Shown here: piece by piece, positions 58,101 to 61,513 of the stretch
Layout of the letters: each line of letters begins with the position of its first letter
Position numbering within the stretch: the stretch's first letter is position 1
Source: Chamaea fasciata
Lineage: Eukaryota; Chordata; Aves; Passeriformes; Sylviidae
DNA: 64,000 nucleotides
Assembly (NCBI GenBank): GCA_029207755.1
Contig: JARCOQ010000006.1
Coordinates: 25,440,022-25,504,021, forward strand
Direction of reading: 5' to 3'
The notes under the pieces: model-generated
Told to the model about the DNA's origin: nothing
Seen by the model: the letters and a program-made list of their open reading frames with translations, nothing else
The model's database searches: none
Translations under genes and position numbers: made by a program

Positions 58101-60530
58101 TTGAACAATCGCATCCCAAAGGTCAATAGCTCAGAATCCCGAAGTACATCAGTGACCAGTGGTGTCCCTCAGGGCTCTGAGACCAGTGTTATTTAATGTC
58201 TTCAGAGATGAAGGGAACAAGCATGGCCTCAGCAAAGTTGCAGATGAGGTGAGGAGATGGTGTGGATGTCAAGCTGAGTGGTGTGGTTGACACACCTGAA
58301 GGACAGGATGCCATACAGAGGGACCTGGACAAGCTCAAGACATGGGCACATGGGACTCCTGTGGTCTAACAAGATCAAGTACAAGGTGCTGCACCTGGCT
58401 CAGGGCAAACCTTAGTATCAACAGAGGCTGGGCAATGAATGGATTGAAAGCAGCCCTGCCAAGAAAAACTGGTAGATGAACAGCTGGACATGACTCAGCA
58501 ATGTGCACGTGCAGCCCAGAAAGCCAATAATATCCTGGGCTGCATTAAAAGCAGCATGGCCAGAAGGTTGAGGAAGGTGATTCTGTCCTGCTCTGCTCTT
58601 GTGAAAGCCCACCAGAAGTGCTGCTTCCAGCCCTAGGTCCCACAGCACAGGAAAGACATGGGCCTGTTGGAAGAAGTTCAGACAAGTCTACAAAAATGAC
58701 CATAGGGATAGAACAACTCTCCTTTGAAGAAAGGCTGAGAGAGTTGGGGCTGTTTCTCCTGGAGAAAGAGTGTCCCTTCAGTACTTTAACAAAGCTCATG
58801 AGAAAGATGGGGACAGACTTTTTTAGCTGGGCCTGTTGTTAACGGGATGAGGAGCAATAGTTTTAAAAGAGGGTACTTTTAGACTAGACATAAAAAATAA
58901 ATGTTTTACAATGAGGATAGTGAAACACTGGAACAGGTTACCCAGAGAAATGGCAGACACCCGATTCCTGGAAATAGTCAAGGTCAGGTTGGATGGGACT
59001 CTGAGCAACCTGTTTTATAATTTAATGACGTGACTTAAGACCTTGAGGAGGGCAGACTGCAAGAAGCACAGCATCTTTTATCAGACAAGCTTTCAGGCAA
59101 ATAGGTCTTCCTTCTGTTTTGCTCTTTCTGCTATGTAATTCAGGAAAGTCTTATTTGACCTCCACACCCTCAACTCTCACCAAGCATCCTAATGAAAGAC
59201 ATCCTCTGCATATAAACCTTGTATCATTAAACAGACAAGTGTCCTTTCAAAGGTAATCCTAGCTCATGAAATTTATACTTGCTTTTTCAAAAGATGTAAT
59301 ATGTTTATTCTTTTACTACTAATTTCTTCTTTTCCCATTTCTAATAGAACTTGAGAGCCATAGTCTCATAGGTGTTTTTAAATTTTTGGGCTTCTTTTAA
59401 ATCTAAAGCTAACACTGACAGGAAAAATTGGAAAATAAAAACATATAATACTTTTTACGTAATAGACATTATCTCAACCTCCATTAAATGAATTGTAGGC
59501 TATTAAAGGAGAAGCAAGCTCTAACTTTATTCATATTGAAACCAGGAGGAAATTGCTGTCCTTATTTATTCCTTGGAGTATCCCAGATAAAATCTAAAAA
59601 CAACTTCCTTAAAAGCAGCTTTGTGAGTCTTGGAATGCCCAGGCTCCTAAATCACTAATAAGAATCTTTTGAGTTGAGTGTAAACTGCACAGTCTGACAT
59701 TCTTCAAAGTCTGAATGTGAAATCCTGTTATGTCCTGTTATAGTCCCTATTTAGTAATTCTTCCACATTTTCCTCTGTTCTTTTTCTTCTTGCATTCTCA
59801 CTGTTTTCTTATGGTAAATTTGTTCCACTTTTCTAAAGGTATTTGTAGTCCAAGGTGTTTTGTTAACACAGAAAAACACACAGGAGCTCTAAAGACATGC
59901 ACTACCACAAACAAATAAATAAAAAATAAAGCTATCACATACGAACATTCTACTGCAGCACATACTGGGATTAATTTAAATAAATTGCATCCAGGGTTGA
60001 GACCAAGAGAACTTTCTGAACAGATGGTCTTGCGTCTACTCTAAAATCAATGTCACGGACCAGGATAAAGCTACAACTAACAGTATTCAGCTGATTATCA
60101 GAAGTGCTCTTGTCTGATGAGGACTATTGATCCATTAAAAAAACTCAAAAAACTAAAAAACCAAATACTTCTTATTTCCACATAGCTCTTTGCATAATAT
60201 CTGCCTCAAGGCATAAAATTTGATAGATTAAAAGCACAGACTGTGGTCTGAGTGAGCAAAGCTAAACATAGTCCACAGCAACTGAGAGTCCAAATGTCAA
60301 TATATGCAGACACTATGCAAAGCTCCTATTCTGTGTCAATAGCCTGCTTCAGTTTTCAGGTTTCCCTGAATGGATTCTGTACTTCAGCAGAACACTGCAA
60401 GGTTTAAGAAACTTACTACAATGGACCTCATCACTCCAATCATCACAGTCATTGTAGCCATTACACTGCAGTTTCCCTGGGATGCAAATCCCACTGGCAC
60501 ACAAGAAACTCTCCTTTCCTCCACACAGTG
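9946..60530 (-). CDS. CORIN: Corin, atrial natriuretic peptide-converting serine protease (17 C-terminal coding exons)
   Basis: Exons on the - strand in transcript order: 60530-60417, 55394-55287, 53752-53642, 53054-52938, 49615-49517, 45061-44830, 40793-40648, 39892-39785, 35560-35447, 33037-32927, 32227-32098, 20298-20176, 17359-17310, 15855-15681, 12538-12267, 10722-10589, 10128-9946. Phases agree at every junction and give 775 uninterrupted codons. Domains in order: four canonical LDLRA repeats and a degenerate fifth, frizzled 2, three LDLRA repeats, SRCR, and an S1 protease with activation site KR|ILGG. The triad is His in VAHC, Asp in DYDISIVEL and Ser in GDSGGP; Asp six residues before the Ser predicts cleavage after Arg/Lys. 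Corin is a type II membrane protease that converts pro-ANP to ANP. The 5' exons (tail, anchor, frizzled 1) lie past 64000. Exon numbers 6-22 below assume the mammalian 22-exon layout. Confidence 0.95.
10129..10588 (-). other. CORIN intron 21
   Basis: 460-bp GT-AG intron (donor gtaagc, acceptor ctgttgcag). AT-rich, with a short (AATAGT)-like run near 10425-10445. Nothing else seen. Confidence 0.85.
10589..10722 (-). CDS. CORIN: CORIN exon 21: protease domain, specificity pocket
   Basis: 134 nt, acceptor tttttcag, donor ATG|gtaagc. Codes [15 protein letters not shown] through [14 protein letters not shown]. The Asp in VDSCM, six residues before the catalytic Ser, is the trypsin-like specificity residue. 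Phase 1 in, phase 0 out. Confidence 0.96.
10723..12266 (-). other. CORIN intron 20
   Basis: About 1.5 kb. Contains an AT-rich imperfect trinucleotide/hexanucleotide run (AATAGT, TAATAA words) at 11560-11617. No coding or mobile sequence recognised. Confidence 0.8.
11560..11617. repeat. AT-rich imperfect microsatellite
   Basis: Alternating AGTAATAGTATAAT-like words for about 55 bp within a CORIN intron. Confidence 0.7.
12267..12538 (-). CDS. CORIN: CORIN exon 20: protease domain, catalytic aspartate
   Basis: 272 nt, acceptor ttacaaag, donor AAAA|gtaag. Codes [19 protein letters not shown], then [17 protein letters not shown] with the catalytic Asp, YVRPVCLP, and [13 protein letters not shown]. 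Phase 2 in, phase 1 out. The frame runs straight into exon 21 (NK-MPFK). Confidence 0.96.
12539..15680 (-). other. CORIN intron 19
   Basis: About 3.1 kb. Holds a 23-bp poly-T (13089-13111), a pentanucleotide array (14376-14459) and a poly-A run (15238-15252). Small open frames at 13612-14199 are AT-rich and show no family features. Confidence 0.8.
14376..14459 (+). repeat. Pentanucleotide microsatellite (TGTAG)n with (TGTAA)n edges
   Basis: About 16 tandem 5-bp units. The core is TGTAG; the flanking units on both sides read TGTAA, so the two variants are ordered, not mixed. Confidence 0.95.
15681..15855 (-). CDS. CORIN: CORIN exon 19: activation cleavage site and catalytic histidine
   Basis: 175 nt, acceptor tcccgcag, donor GAAGG|gtgaga. 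Codes [22 protein letters not shown], where the bar marks the zymogen cleavage site. The Cys in DCG is expected to tether the cleaved domain by a disulfide. It then codes [18 protein letters not shown] and [11 protein letters not shown] with the catalytic His. Its 5' half and acceptor are unusually GC- and CpG-rich. Phase 1 in, phase 2 out. Confidence 0.96.
15745..15905. promoter_or_regulatory. Intragenic CpG-dense patch over CORIN exon 19
   Basis: About 160 bp rich in G+C, with 14 CpG dinucleotides counted by eye between about 15780 and 15895, in otherwise AT-rich, CpG-poor sequence. It spans the exon 5' end and the adjoining intron. Too short for a classical CpG island; promoter activity is unknown. 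Confidence 0.6.
15856..17309 (-). other. CORIN intron 18
   Basis: About 1.45 kb. The end next to exon 19 is CpG-rich; the rest is AT-rich with nothing recognisable. Confidence 0.8.
17310..17359 (-). CDS. CORIN: CORIN exon 18: SRCR C-terminal piece (50-nt exon)
   Basis: Very small exon, acceptor atatttag, donor GAAG|gtaaga. In the only frame matching both neighbours it codes [16 protein letters not shown]. Its two Cys belong to the SRCR domain, and it leads directly into DCGRRP of exon 19. Phase 2 in, phase 1 out. Confidence 0.93.
17360..20175 (-). other. CORIN intron 17
   Basis: About 2.8 kb between two SRCR exons. Short open frames at 18854-19111 and 19344-19665 have no family features. 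No mobile element recognised. Confidence 0.75.
20176..20298 (-). CDS. CORIN: CORIN exon 17: SRCR middle piece
   Basis: 123 nt, acceptor tgtttcag, donor AATGG|gtaagt. Codes [19 protein letters not shown], then [16 protein letters not shown] and ALLVNG. No Cys. The pattern W-L-x-L-H-S-x-W and the LLVNG end match corin SRCR. NAS is a possible N-glycosylation site. Phase 2 in and out. Confidence 0.93.
22905..23347 (+). mobile_element. CR1 LINE 3' half, degraded
   Basis: Reads as the CR1 3' part: a decayed 'rolling' region (GGGGTTGAGGATACTGAACTTG, CAACTACTTGAAGAGGAG), 'GGTTGAACTGACCCCATCTGG' and terminal ATTTTATGATTCT. Oriented +, antisense to CORIN. Strongly diverged, so old. Confidence 0.7.
23476..25615 (-). 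mobile_element. Ancient CR1/L3-like LINE, antisense, about 2.1 kb
   Basis: Begins with the reverse complement of a CR1 3' end (GAATCACAGAAATAATTATG, AAGTCCAACCAA). It goes on with reverse-complement CR1 reverse-transcriptase sequence, recognisable at 24520-24600 and 24650-24800 (CCAGCCTGTCAAAAATTTT, CTCCCAGCTTGATGCTGA), 24960-25060 and 25420-25610. Heavily mutated with many indels. Outer limits and whether it is one insertion are uncertain. Confidence 0.55.
26434..26454 (+). repeat. Poly-A run
   Basis: About 21 consecutive A residues after TTT and before TTAGG. No retroposed gene was recognised upstream. Confidence 0.9.
26856..27421 (+). mobile_element. Solo LTR of an avian endogenous retrovirus (ERVL-like)
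   Basis: Near its start is GGGATAGAGTTAATTTTCTT, a hallmark of a widespread bird ERV LTR family. It continues with AGGACAGCTGA, AAAGGGATATTCCA, CTTTATCCCAACCCATGAG and a terminal TTAAACCTCAACA. Length about 565 bp. No retroviral gene or second LTR lies within 30 kb in the same family, so it is a solo LTR left by recombination. Family name not assigned. Confidence 0.8.
27821..28415 (-). mobile_element. Composite CR1 element, copy A (inverted relative to copy B)
   Basis: Three parts on the + strand: module X (27821-27967), the reverse complement of an unusual tail Y (27968-28246), and the reverse complement of a CR1 3' region (28247-about 28415, including GGTTGCTCAGAGTCCCATCC). Y and X recur at 59013-59420, but there X has the opposite orientation relative to Y. 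The CR1 body is 5'-truncated, and the normal CR1 terminus is replaced by Y. Confidence 0.75.
28674..28770 (-). mobile_element. CR1 LINE 3'-end fragment
   Basis: Starts AATCACAGAATGGCTGAGCT, TGGAAGGGACCTCTGGAGGT: reverse complement of a CR1 3' terminus. Similarity fades after about 95 bp. Confidence 0.85.
30750..31127 (+). mobile_element. CR1-X-type LINE, 3' end
   Basis: Carries the CR1-X order: GTCTGGAAGGGAAGC, CTGATCTCTTCAAT, CCAGGCTCCCCAGGGAAGTG, TCAAGAAGTATTTGGACAA, AGTTGGACTCAGTGATG, and the terminal TATTCTATGATTCTATA. About 375 bp, 5'-truncated, clearly younger than the CR1 at 23.5-25.6 kb. Confidence 0.88.
32098..32227 (-). CDS. CORIN: CORIN exon 16: SRCR N-terminal piece
   Basis: 130 nt, acceptor tttccag, donor TTAGG|gtaagg. 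Codes [18 protein letters not shown], then [16 protein letters not shown] and NQMGLG. The C-A-D-x-W and L-A-C-x-Q-M-G-L-G pattern is the SRCR signature of corin. Phase 1 in, phase 2 out. Confidence 0.94.
32228..32926 (-). other. CORIN intron 15
   Basis: About 0.7 kb. The stretch 32600-32820 is C/T-rich on the + strand. Nothing else seen. Confidence 0.85.
32927..33037 (-). CDS. CORIN: CORIN exon 15: LDLRA repeat (third after frizzled 2)
   Basis: 111 nt, acceptor tttgcag, donor TGTG|gtaagt. Codes [17 protein letters not shown], then [20 protein letters not shown]. Six Cys and the calcium-binding D-x-S-D-E motif are present. Symmetric phase 1-1. Confidence 0.96.
33038..35446 (-). other. CORIN intron 14
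   Basis: About 2.4 kb. Purine-rich stretch at 35050-35330. No exon, RNA or mobile element recognised; short frames at 33554-34099 and 34650-34960 look random. Confidence 0.75.
35050..35330 (+). repeat. Purine-rich low-complexity stretch
   Basis: About 280 bp dominated by A and G on the + strand (AGAAAAAGGAAGGAGAACGA and similar). On the CORIN transcript it is a long pyrimidine-rich intronic tract upstream of exon 15. Confidence 0.7.
35447..35560 (-). CDS. CORIN: CORIN exon 14: LDLRA repeat (second after frizzled 2)
   Basis: 114 nt, acceptor tctccag, donor TTGCT|gtaagg. Codes [19 protein letters not shown], then [19 protein letters not shown]. Cys spacing is intact, but the usual S-D-E reads M-D-E, as in the D-Y-M-D-E form of mammalian corin. 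Phase 1-1. Confidence 0.96.
35561..39784 (-). other. CORIN intron 13
   Basis: About 4.2 kb, AT-rich. A pyrimidine/purine inverted repeat lies at 38594-38648. No mobile element or coding sequence recognised. Confidence 0.75.
38594..38648. repeat. Pyrimidine/purine inverted repeat
   Basis: CTTTCTTTC (38594-38602) faces GAAAGAAAG within the purine run 38636-38648. A perfect 9-bp arm that could extend, with a spacer of about 33 bp. Confidence 0.7.
39785..39892 (-). CDS. CORIN: CORIN exon 13: LDLRA repeat (first after frizzled 2)
   Basis: 108 nt, acceptor ttgccag, donor TGTG|gtaaat. Codes [18 protein letters not shown], then [18 protein letters not shown]. Six Cys and D-x-S-D-E are present. Phase 1-1. 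Confidence 0.97.
39893..40647 (-). other. CORIN intron 12
   Basis: About 0.75 kb. Contains an A/G-rich run at 40255-40315, which makes the lysine-rich end of a spurious + strand frame. Nothing else. Confidence 0.85.
40648..40793 (-). CDS. CORIN: CORIN exon 12: frizzled 2, C-terminal part
   Basis: 146 nt, acceptor ctcctcag, donor GAAG|gtatct. Joined to exon 11 it codes [18 protein letters not shown], then [20 protein letters not shown] and [10 protein letters not shown]. The CE-x-VL-x-x-x-G-LQWP and final Cys are typical of frizzled domains. Phase 2 in, phase 1 out. A decayed second copy lies about 0.6 kb upstream in the transcript direction. Confidence 0.95.
40906..40930. repeat. Perfect 10-bp inverted repeat
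   Basis: AAAACATCTG, 5-base spacer, CAGATGTTTT. Intronic; no known function. Confidence 0.85.
41105..41143 (+). repeat. A-rich (AAAAC)-like run
   Basis: Imperfect AAAAC units within CORIN intron 11. Confidence 0.8.
41341..41420 (-). pseudogene. CORIN: Decayed duplicate of CORIN exon 12 (3' part with splice donor)
   Basis: On the - strand, 41341-41384 matches the end of exon 12 (40645-40688) at most positions, including the AACCAAACTTGTCTAA core and the donor (GAAG|gtatt versus GAAG|gtatc). In that frame it reads [17 protein letters not shown] against [19 protein letters not shown] of the real exon. Further 5' the match weakens but CTGCAG and CCCTGAT-like positions persist with deletions and a frame change. 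No acceptor or 5' half is recognisable. Most likely an old tandem duplication of part of exon 12. Confidence 0.75.
43245..43320 (+). mobile_element. CR1 LINE 3'-end fragment
   Basis: AGCAGGAGGTTGGACCAGAT, GACTTCCAGAGGTTCCTATC and a decayed ATTGTTCTGTGCTTTCT end, typical of a CR1 3' terminus in + orientation. Confidence 0.85.
44330..44715 (+). mobile_element. CR1 LINE reverse-transcriptase-region fragment
   Basis: Matches CR1 ORF2 sequence in order: CACTGGCTGAAAAATTGGCT, GCTACATCTGGCTGG, GGGCCCATCCTGTTCAGTGC, GCATCATTAGCAAGTTTGCT, TGGGCAATCATCAAGG, CATGAAATTTAACAAG, GGACCTGGGCATGCTGGTCA. Frames are broken. It ends about 115 bp from CORIN exon 11. Confidence 0.85.
44830..45061 (-). CDS. CORIN: CORIN exon 11: frizzled 2, N-terminal part
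   Basis: 232 nt, acceptor gtgaaag, donor TGCAG|gtactg. Codes [19 protein letters not shown], then [40 protein letters not shown] and [18 protein letters not shown]. This is the classic frizzled Cys order (C-x-P-I-T-x-x-x-C, then L-x-x-x-x-C and P-x-C-x-x-x). Nearly identical to mammalian corin apart from one loop. NYT is a possible glycosylation site. Phase 1 in, phase 2 out. Confidence 0.97.
45455..45580 (-). mobile_element. CR1 LINE 3'-end fragment
   Basis: TTTGGGTTGGAAAGGATCTC, CCAATGCCCTGCTCAAAGGA and CCTTCTCAAGGCTTTAGACA fit the reverse complement of a CR1 3' region. The terminal ATTCT repeat is not preserved. Confidence 0.75.
47173..47242 (+). repeat. A-rich run with (AAAC)n core
   Basis: Two poly-A stretches flank AAACAAACAAAC-like units; on the - strand it is T/G-rich. 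Confidence 0.9.
48039..48110 (-). mobile_element. CR1 LINE 3'-end fragment
   Basis: CACAGAATTAGAGTGGTTTG, GGTTGGAAGAAGCCTTAAGG and ATCGTCTTTAATG: reverse complement of a CR1 3' end. Confidence 0.8.
48120..48380 (+). mobile_element. CR1 LINE 3'-region fragment in the opposite orientation
   Basis: TTGTGGAATCTCTGTCCTTA, then TCATGGGCAACATAACTTAA and GAGTTTGGGCTTGTTGACC resemble the + sense CR1 3' region. A second short piece near 48590-48640 (GAGTTTGGGCTAGTTGACCT) is similar. Strongly diverged. Confidence 0.6.
48813..48839. repeat. Perfect 11-bp inverted repeat, AT-rich
   Basis: CTTTTATTAAT, 5-base spacer TTTTA, ATTAATAAAAG. Confidence 0.9.
49517..49615 (-). CDS. CORIN: CORIN exon 10: degenerate LDLRA-like linker before frizzled 2
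   Basis: 99 nt, acceptor ccttcag, donor TGCA|gtaagt. Codes [18 protein letters not shown], then [15 protein letters not shown]. Cys-rich, but without the C-D-G-x-x-D-C and S-D-E calcium motif; mammalian corin has the same degenerate unit, starting [11 protein letters not shown]. Phase 1-1 like the true LDLRA exons, so it probably derives from one. Confidence 0.9.
49616..52937 (-). other. CORIN intron 9
   Basis: About 3.3 kb, AT-rich. Contains a perfect 10-bp inverted repeat at 50925-50950. Nothing else recognised. Confidence 0.8.
50925..50950. repeat. Perfect 10-bp inverted repeat
   Basis: CATACCTTAA, 6-base spacer, TTAAGGTATG. Confidence 0.9.
52938..53054 (-). CDS. CORIN: CORIN exon 9: LDLRA repeat 4
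   Basis: 117 nt, acceptor ctctctag, donor GAAA|gtaagg. Codes [18 protein letters not shown], then [19 protein letters not shown]. Six Cys and D-G-S-D-E present. Phase 1-1. Confidence 0.97.
53055..53641 (-). other. CORIN intron 8
   Basis: 587 bp. T-rich on the + strand near 53540-53590. Nothing else. Confidence 0.85.
53642..53752 (-). CDS. CORIN: CORIN exon 8: LDLRA repeat 3
   Basis: 111 nt, acceptor atgtag, donor TTGCT|gtaagt. Codes [18 protein letters not shown], then [19 protein letters not shown]. Calcium motif intact. Phase 1-1. Confidence 0.96.
53753..55286 (-). other. CORIN intron 7
   Basis: About 1.5 kb, AT-rich; short random frames only. Confidence 0.8.
55287..55394 (-). CDS. CORIN: CORIN exon 7: LDLRA repeat 2
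   Basis: 108 nt, acceptor ttttgtag, donor TGTG|gtaaat. Codes [18 protein letters not shown], then [18 protein letters not shown]. Calcium motif intact; NCS and NYT are possible glycosylation sites. Phase 1-1. Confidence 0.96.
56325..56343 (+). repeat. (AG)n microsatellite
   Basis: About 9 uninterrupted AG units. Confidence 0.95.
57108..57620 (+). mobile_element. Solo LTR of a second avian endogenous retrovirus family
   Basis: Starts TGTCCTGGGTTGTAGTATAG. Inside are TTCTGTTAATGGCCCATCAA, AACTCCCTCCAGGAGCTATC, ATGCTCCGCCCAGGGGGATG and a TATA-like TATAAT at 57380-57385, then CAGTGCAGGGGGCCCTTGCC and CAGGTTGTATTCTGATTCTG. This order fits an LTR family common in bird genomes. The 3' end is not sharply defined. 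No gag/pol/env nearby. Confidence 0.7.
57914..57991 (+). repeat. tRNA-Ile(AAT)-derived SINE-type head
   Basis: Follows tRNA-Ile closely through the D arm (AAGCTGAGCTGGTTAAAGC), the anticodon arm (GGTGCTAATAAAGCC, anticodon AAT) and the T arm (GGTTTGGTTCC). These correspond to the A box near 57925-57936 and the B box at 57970-57980. Mutations break several stem pairs and there is no clean acceptor stem, so it is retroposon-derived and not a working tRNA gene. Confidence 0.8.
57914..59420 (+). mobile_element. Composite element, copy B: tRNA-Ile-like head + CR1 body + tail Y + module X
   Basis: Order on the + strand: tRNA-Ile-like sequence (57914-57991), a bridge of about 30 bp, CR1 body from about 58021 (CATCCTGCTCTCTAAATTGG, GTGGTGTCCCTCAGGGCTCT, GGATGCCATACAGAGGGACC, AGCCCAGAAAGCCAATAATA) to the GAGCAACCTG block ending at 59012, then tail Y (59013-59276) in place of the normal CR1 end, then module X (59278-59420). 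Y and X also occur in copy A. No ATTCTATGATTCT terminus is present. CR1 frames are broken. Confidence 0.75.
60417..60530 (-). CDS. CORIN: CORIN exon 6: LDLRA repeat 1
   Basis: 114 nt, acceptor ctcttacag, donor TGTA|gtaagt. Codes [18 protein letters not shown], then [19 protein letters not shown], almost the same as mammalian corin. The first codon is split with an exon outside the window. Phase 1-1. This is the most 5' CORIN exon found here. Confidence 0.96.
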
Positions 60531-61457
60531 CTGTAAGAGAGCAGAAAAGACAGAATGTGGAGAAAAATCATTAGCATCAACACTACAAAGTCAGTGCTGC
60601 TATAGTCTTACAAATGTTAAGCTGATATTCAGTATTTCCCACAGTGACTGAAATGTATTTCCGATTTGGAAAACATTACGATAGCTCTCAGAGGAACATC
60701 ACTAAATGCAAGAAGGTCAAGAGGAAAACCTAAAAGGAAAAATTTCTGAGATAGAACAAAGCAAATTAAAACTTCTATCACAGAATGACCCATTTTAAAA
60801 GACCTCAACAGGCAGTCATGAAAAGGCTATTACACCTGTTAAATTTGTCCCTGGGACAAAGGAAGGAGCCCTAAATGCTCATGTGGAATATGCCTACAAA
60901 AAAACCAATAATTTTTGTTTAAGACTGGCTTTACTGTATAGCCCTTTGGCATTCTTCACCGTTTGCCAAACTGATAAGTATACAGTGGATGCTATGAGTT
61001 ACCACTTAGCACTGGATATGCTTTTTCAGTGTATTTCAAAAACGAAAAATAGCTTCAGCTTGCACTGGCTGTACATTCAACTATTTATCTAGATTTTTAA
61101 TTTTATTTGTGGTCCTAGAATAGCAGTCTTTTCTATCACACTATGGCAATGTCTATACACACAAACATTCTCTCAGCACCCTCATTATTAGTTTTAAATT
61201 TTGTCAGCAGGAGATTTTCTTTTTCAACATACTCACATTCTTTTCTAAGCCTCACTAGTAGTTTATCATCCCCAAGGAACAAGGCAAACTTAGACTTAAT
61301 TAACTGAAACACACACTCCTTATGGAAAATTTGTTTGTAATAAAAACTTCGGAATAGTTTCAAAATCTTTTCTATGACATTCCCAGGTGTACTGTCCACT
61401 TGGACAGAAAAGAATTTTTGATTTTGCAATACCAACATCATTTCCTAGTTGTGTAAT

Positions 61458-61513
61458 GAGGATATGGTTATTGCAGGAGGACATGGTTATTGTGGAGGAC
61501 ATAGTTAATGCAG
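61458..61513 (+). repeat. Minisatellite-like triplicate of about 19 bp
   Basis: Units GAGGATATGGTTATTGCAG, GAGGACATGGTTATTGTG, GAGGACATAGTTAATGCAG in tandem. Confidence 0.9.

Larger units (their letters stand above)
55395..60416 (-). other. CORIN intron 6 (5 kb)
   Basis: Contains an (AG)n run (56325-56343), a solo LTR (57108-57620) and the tRNA-Ile/CR1 composite copy B (57914-59420). 55400-57100 and 59420-60416 otherwise show nothing. Confidence 0.8.
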
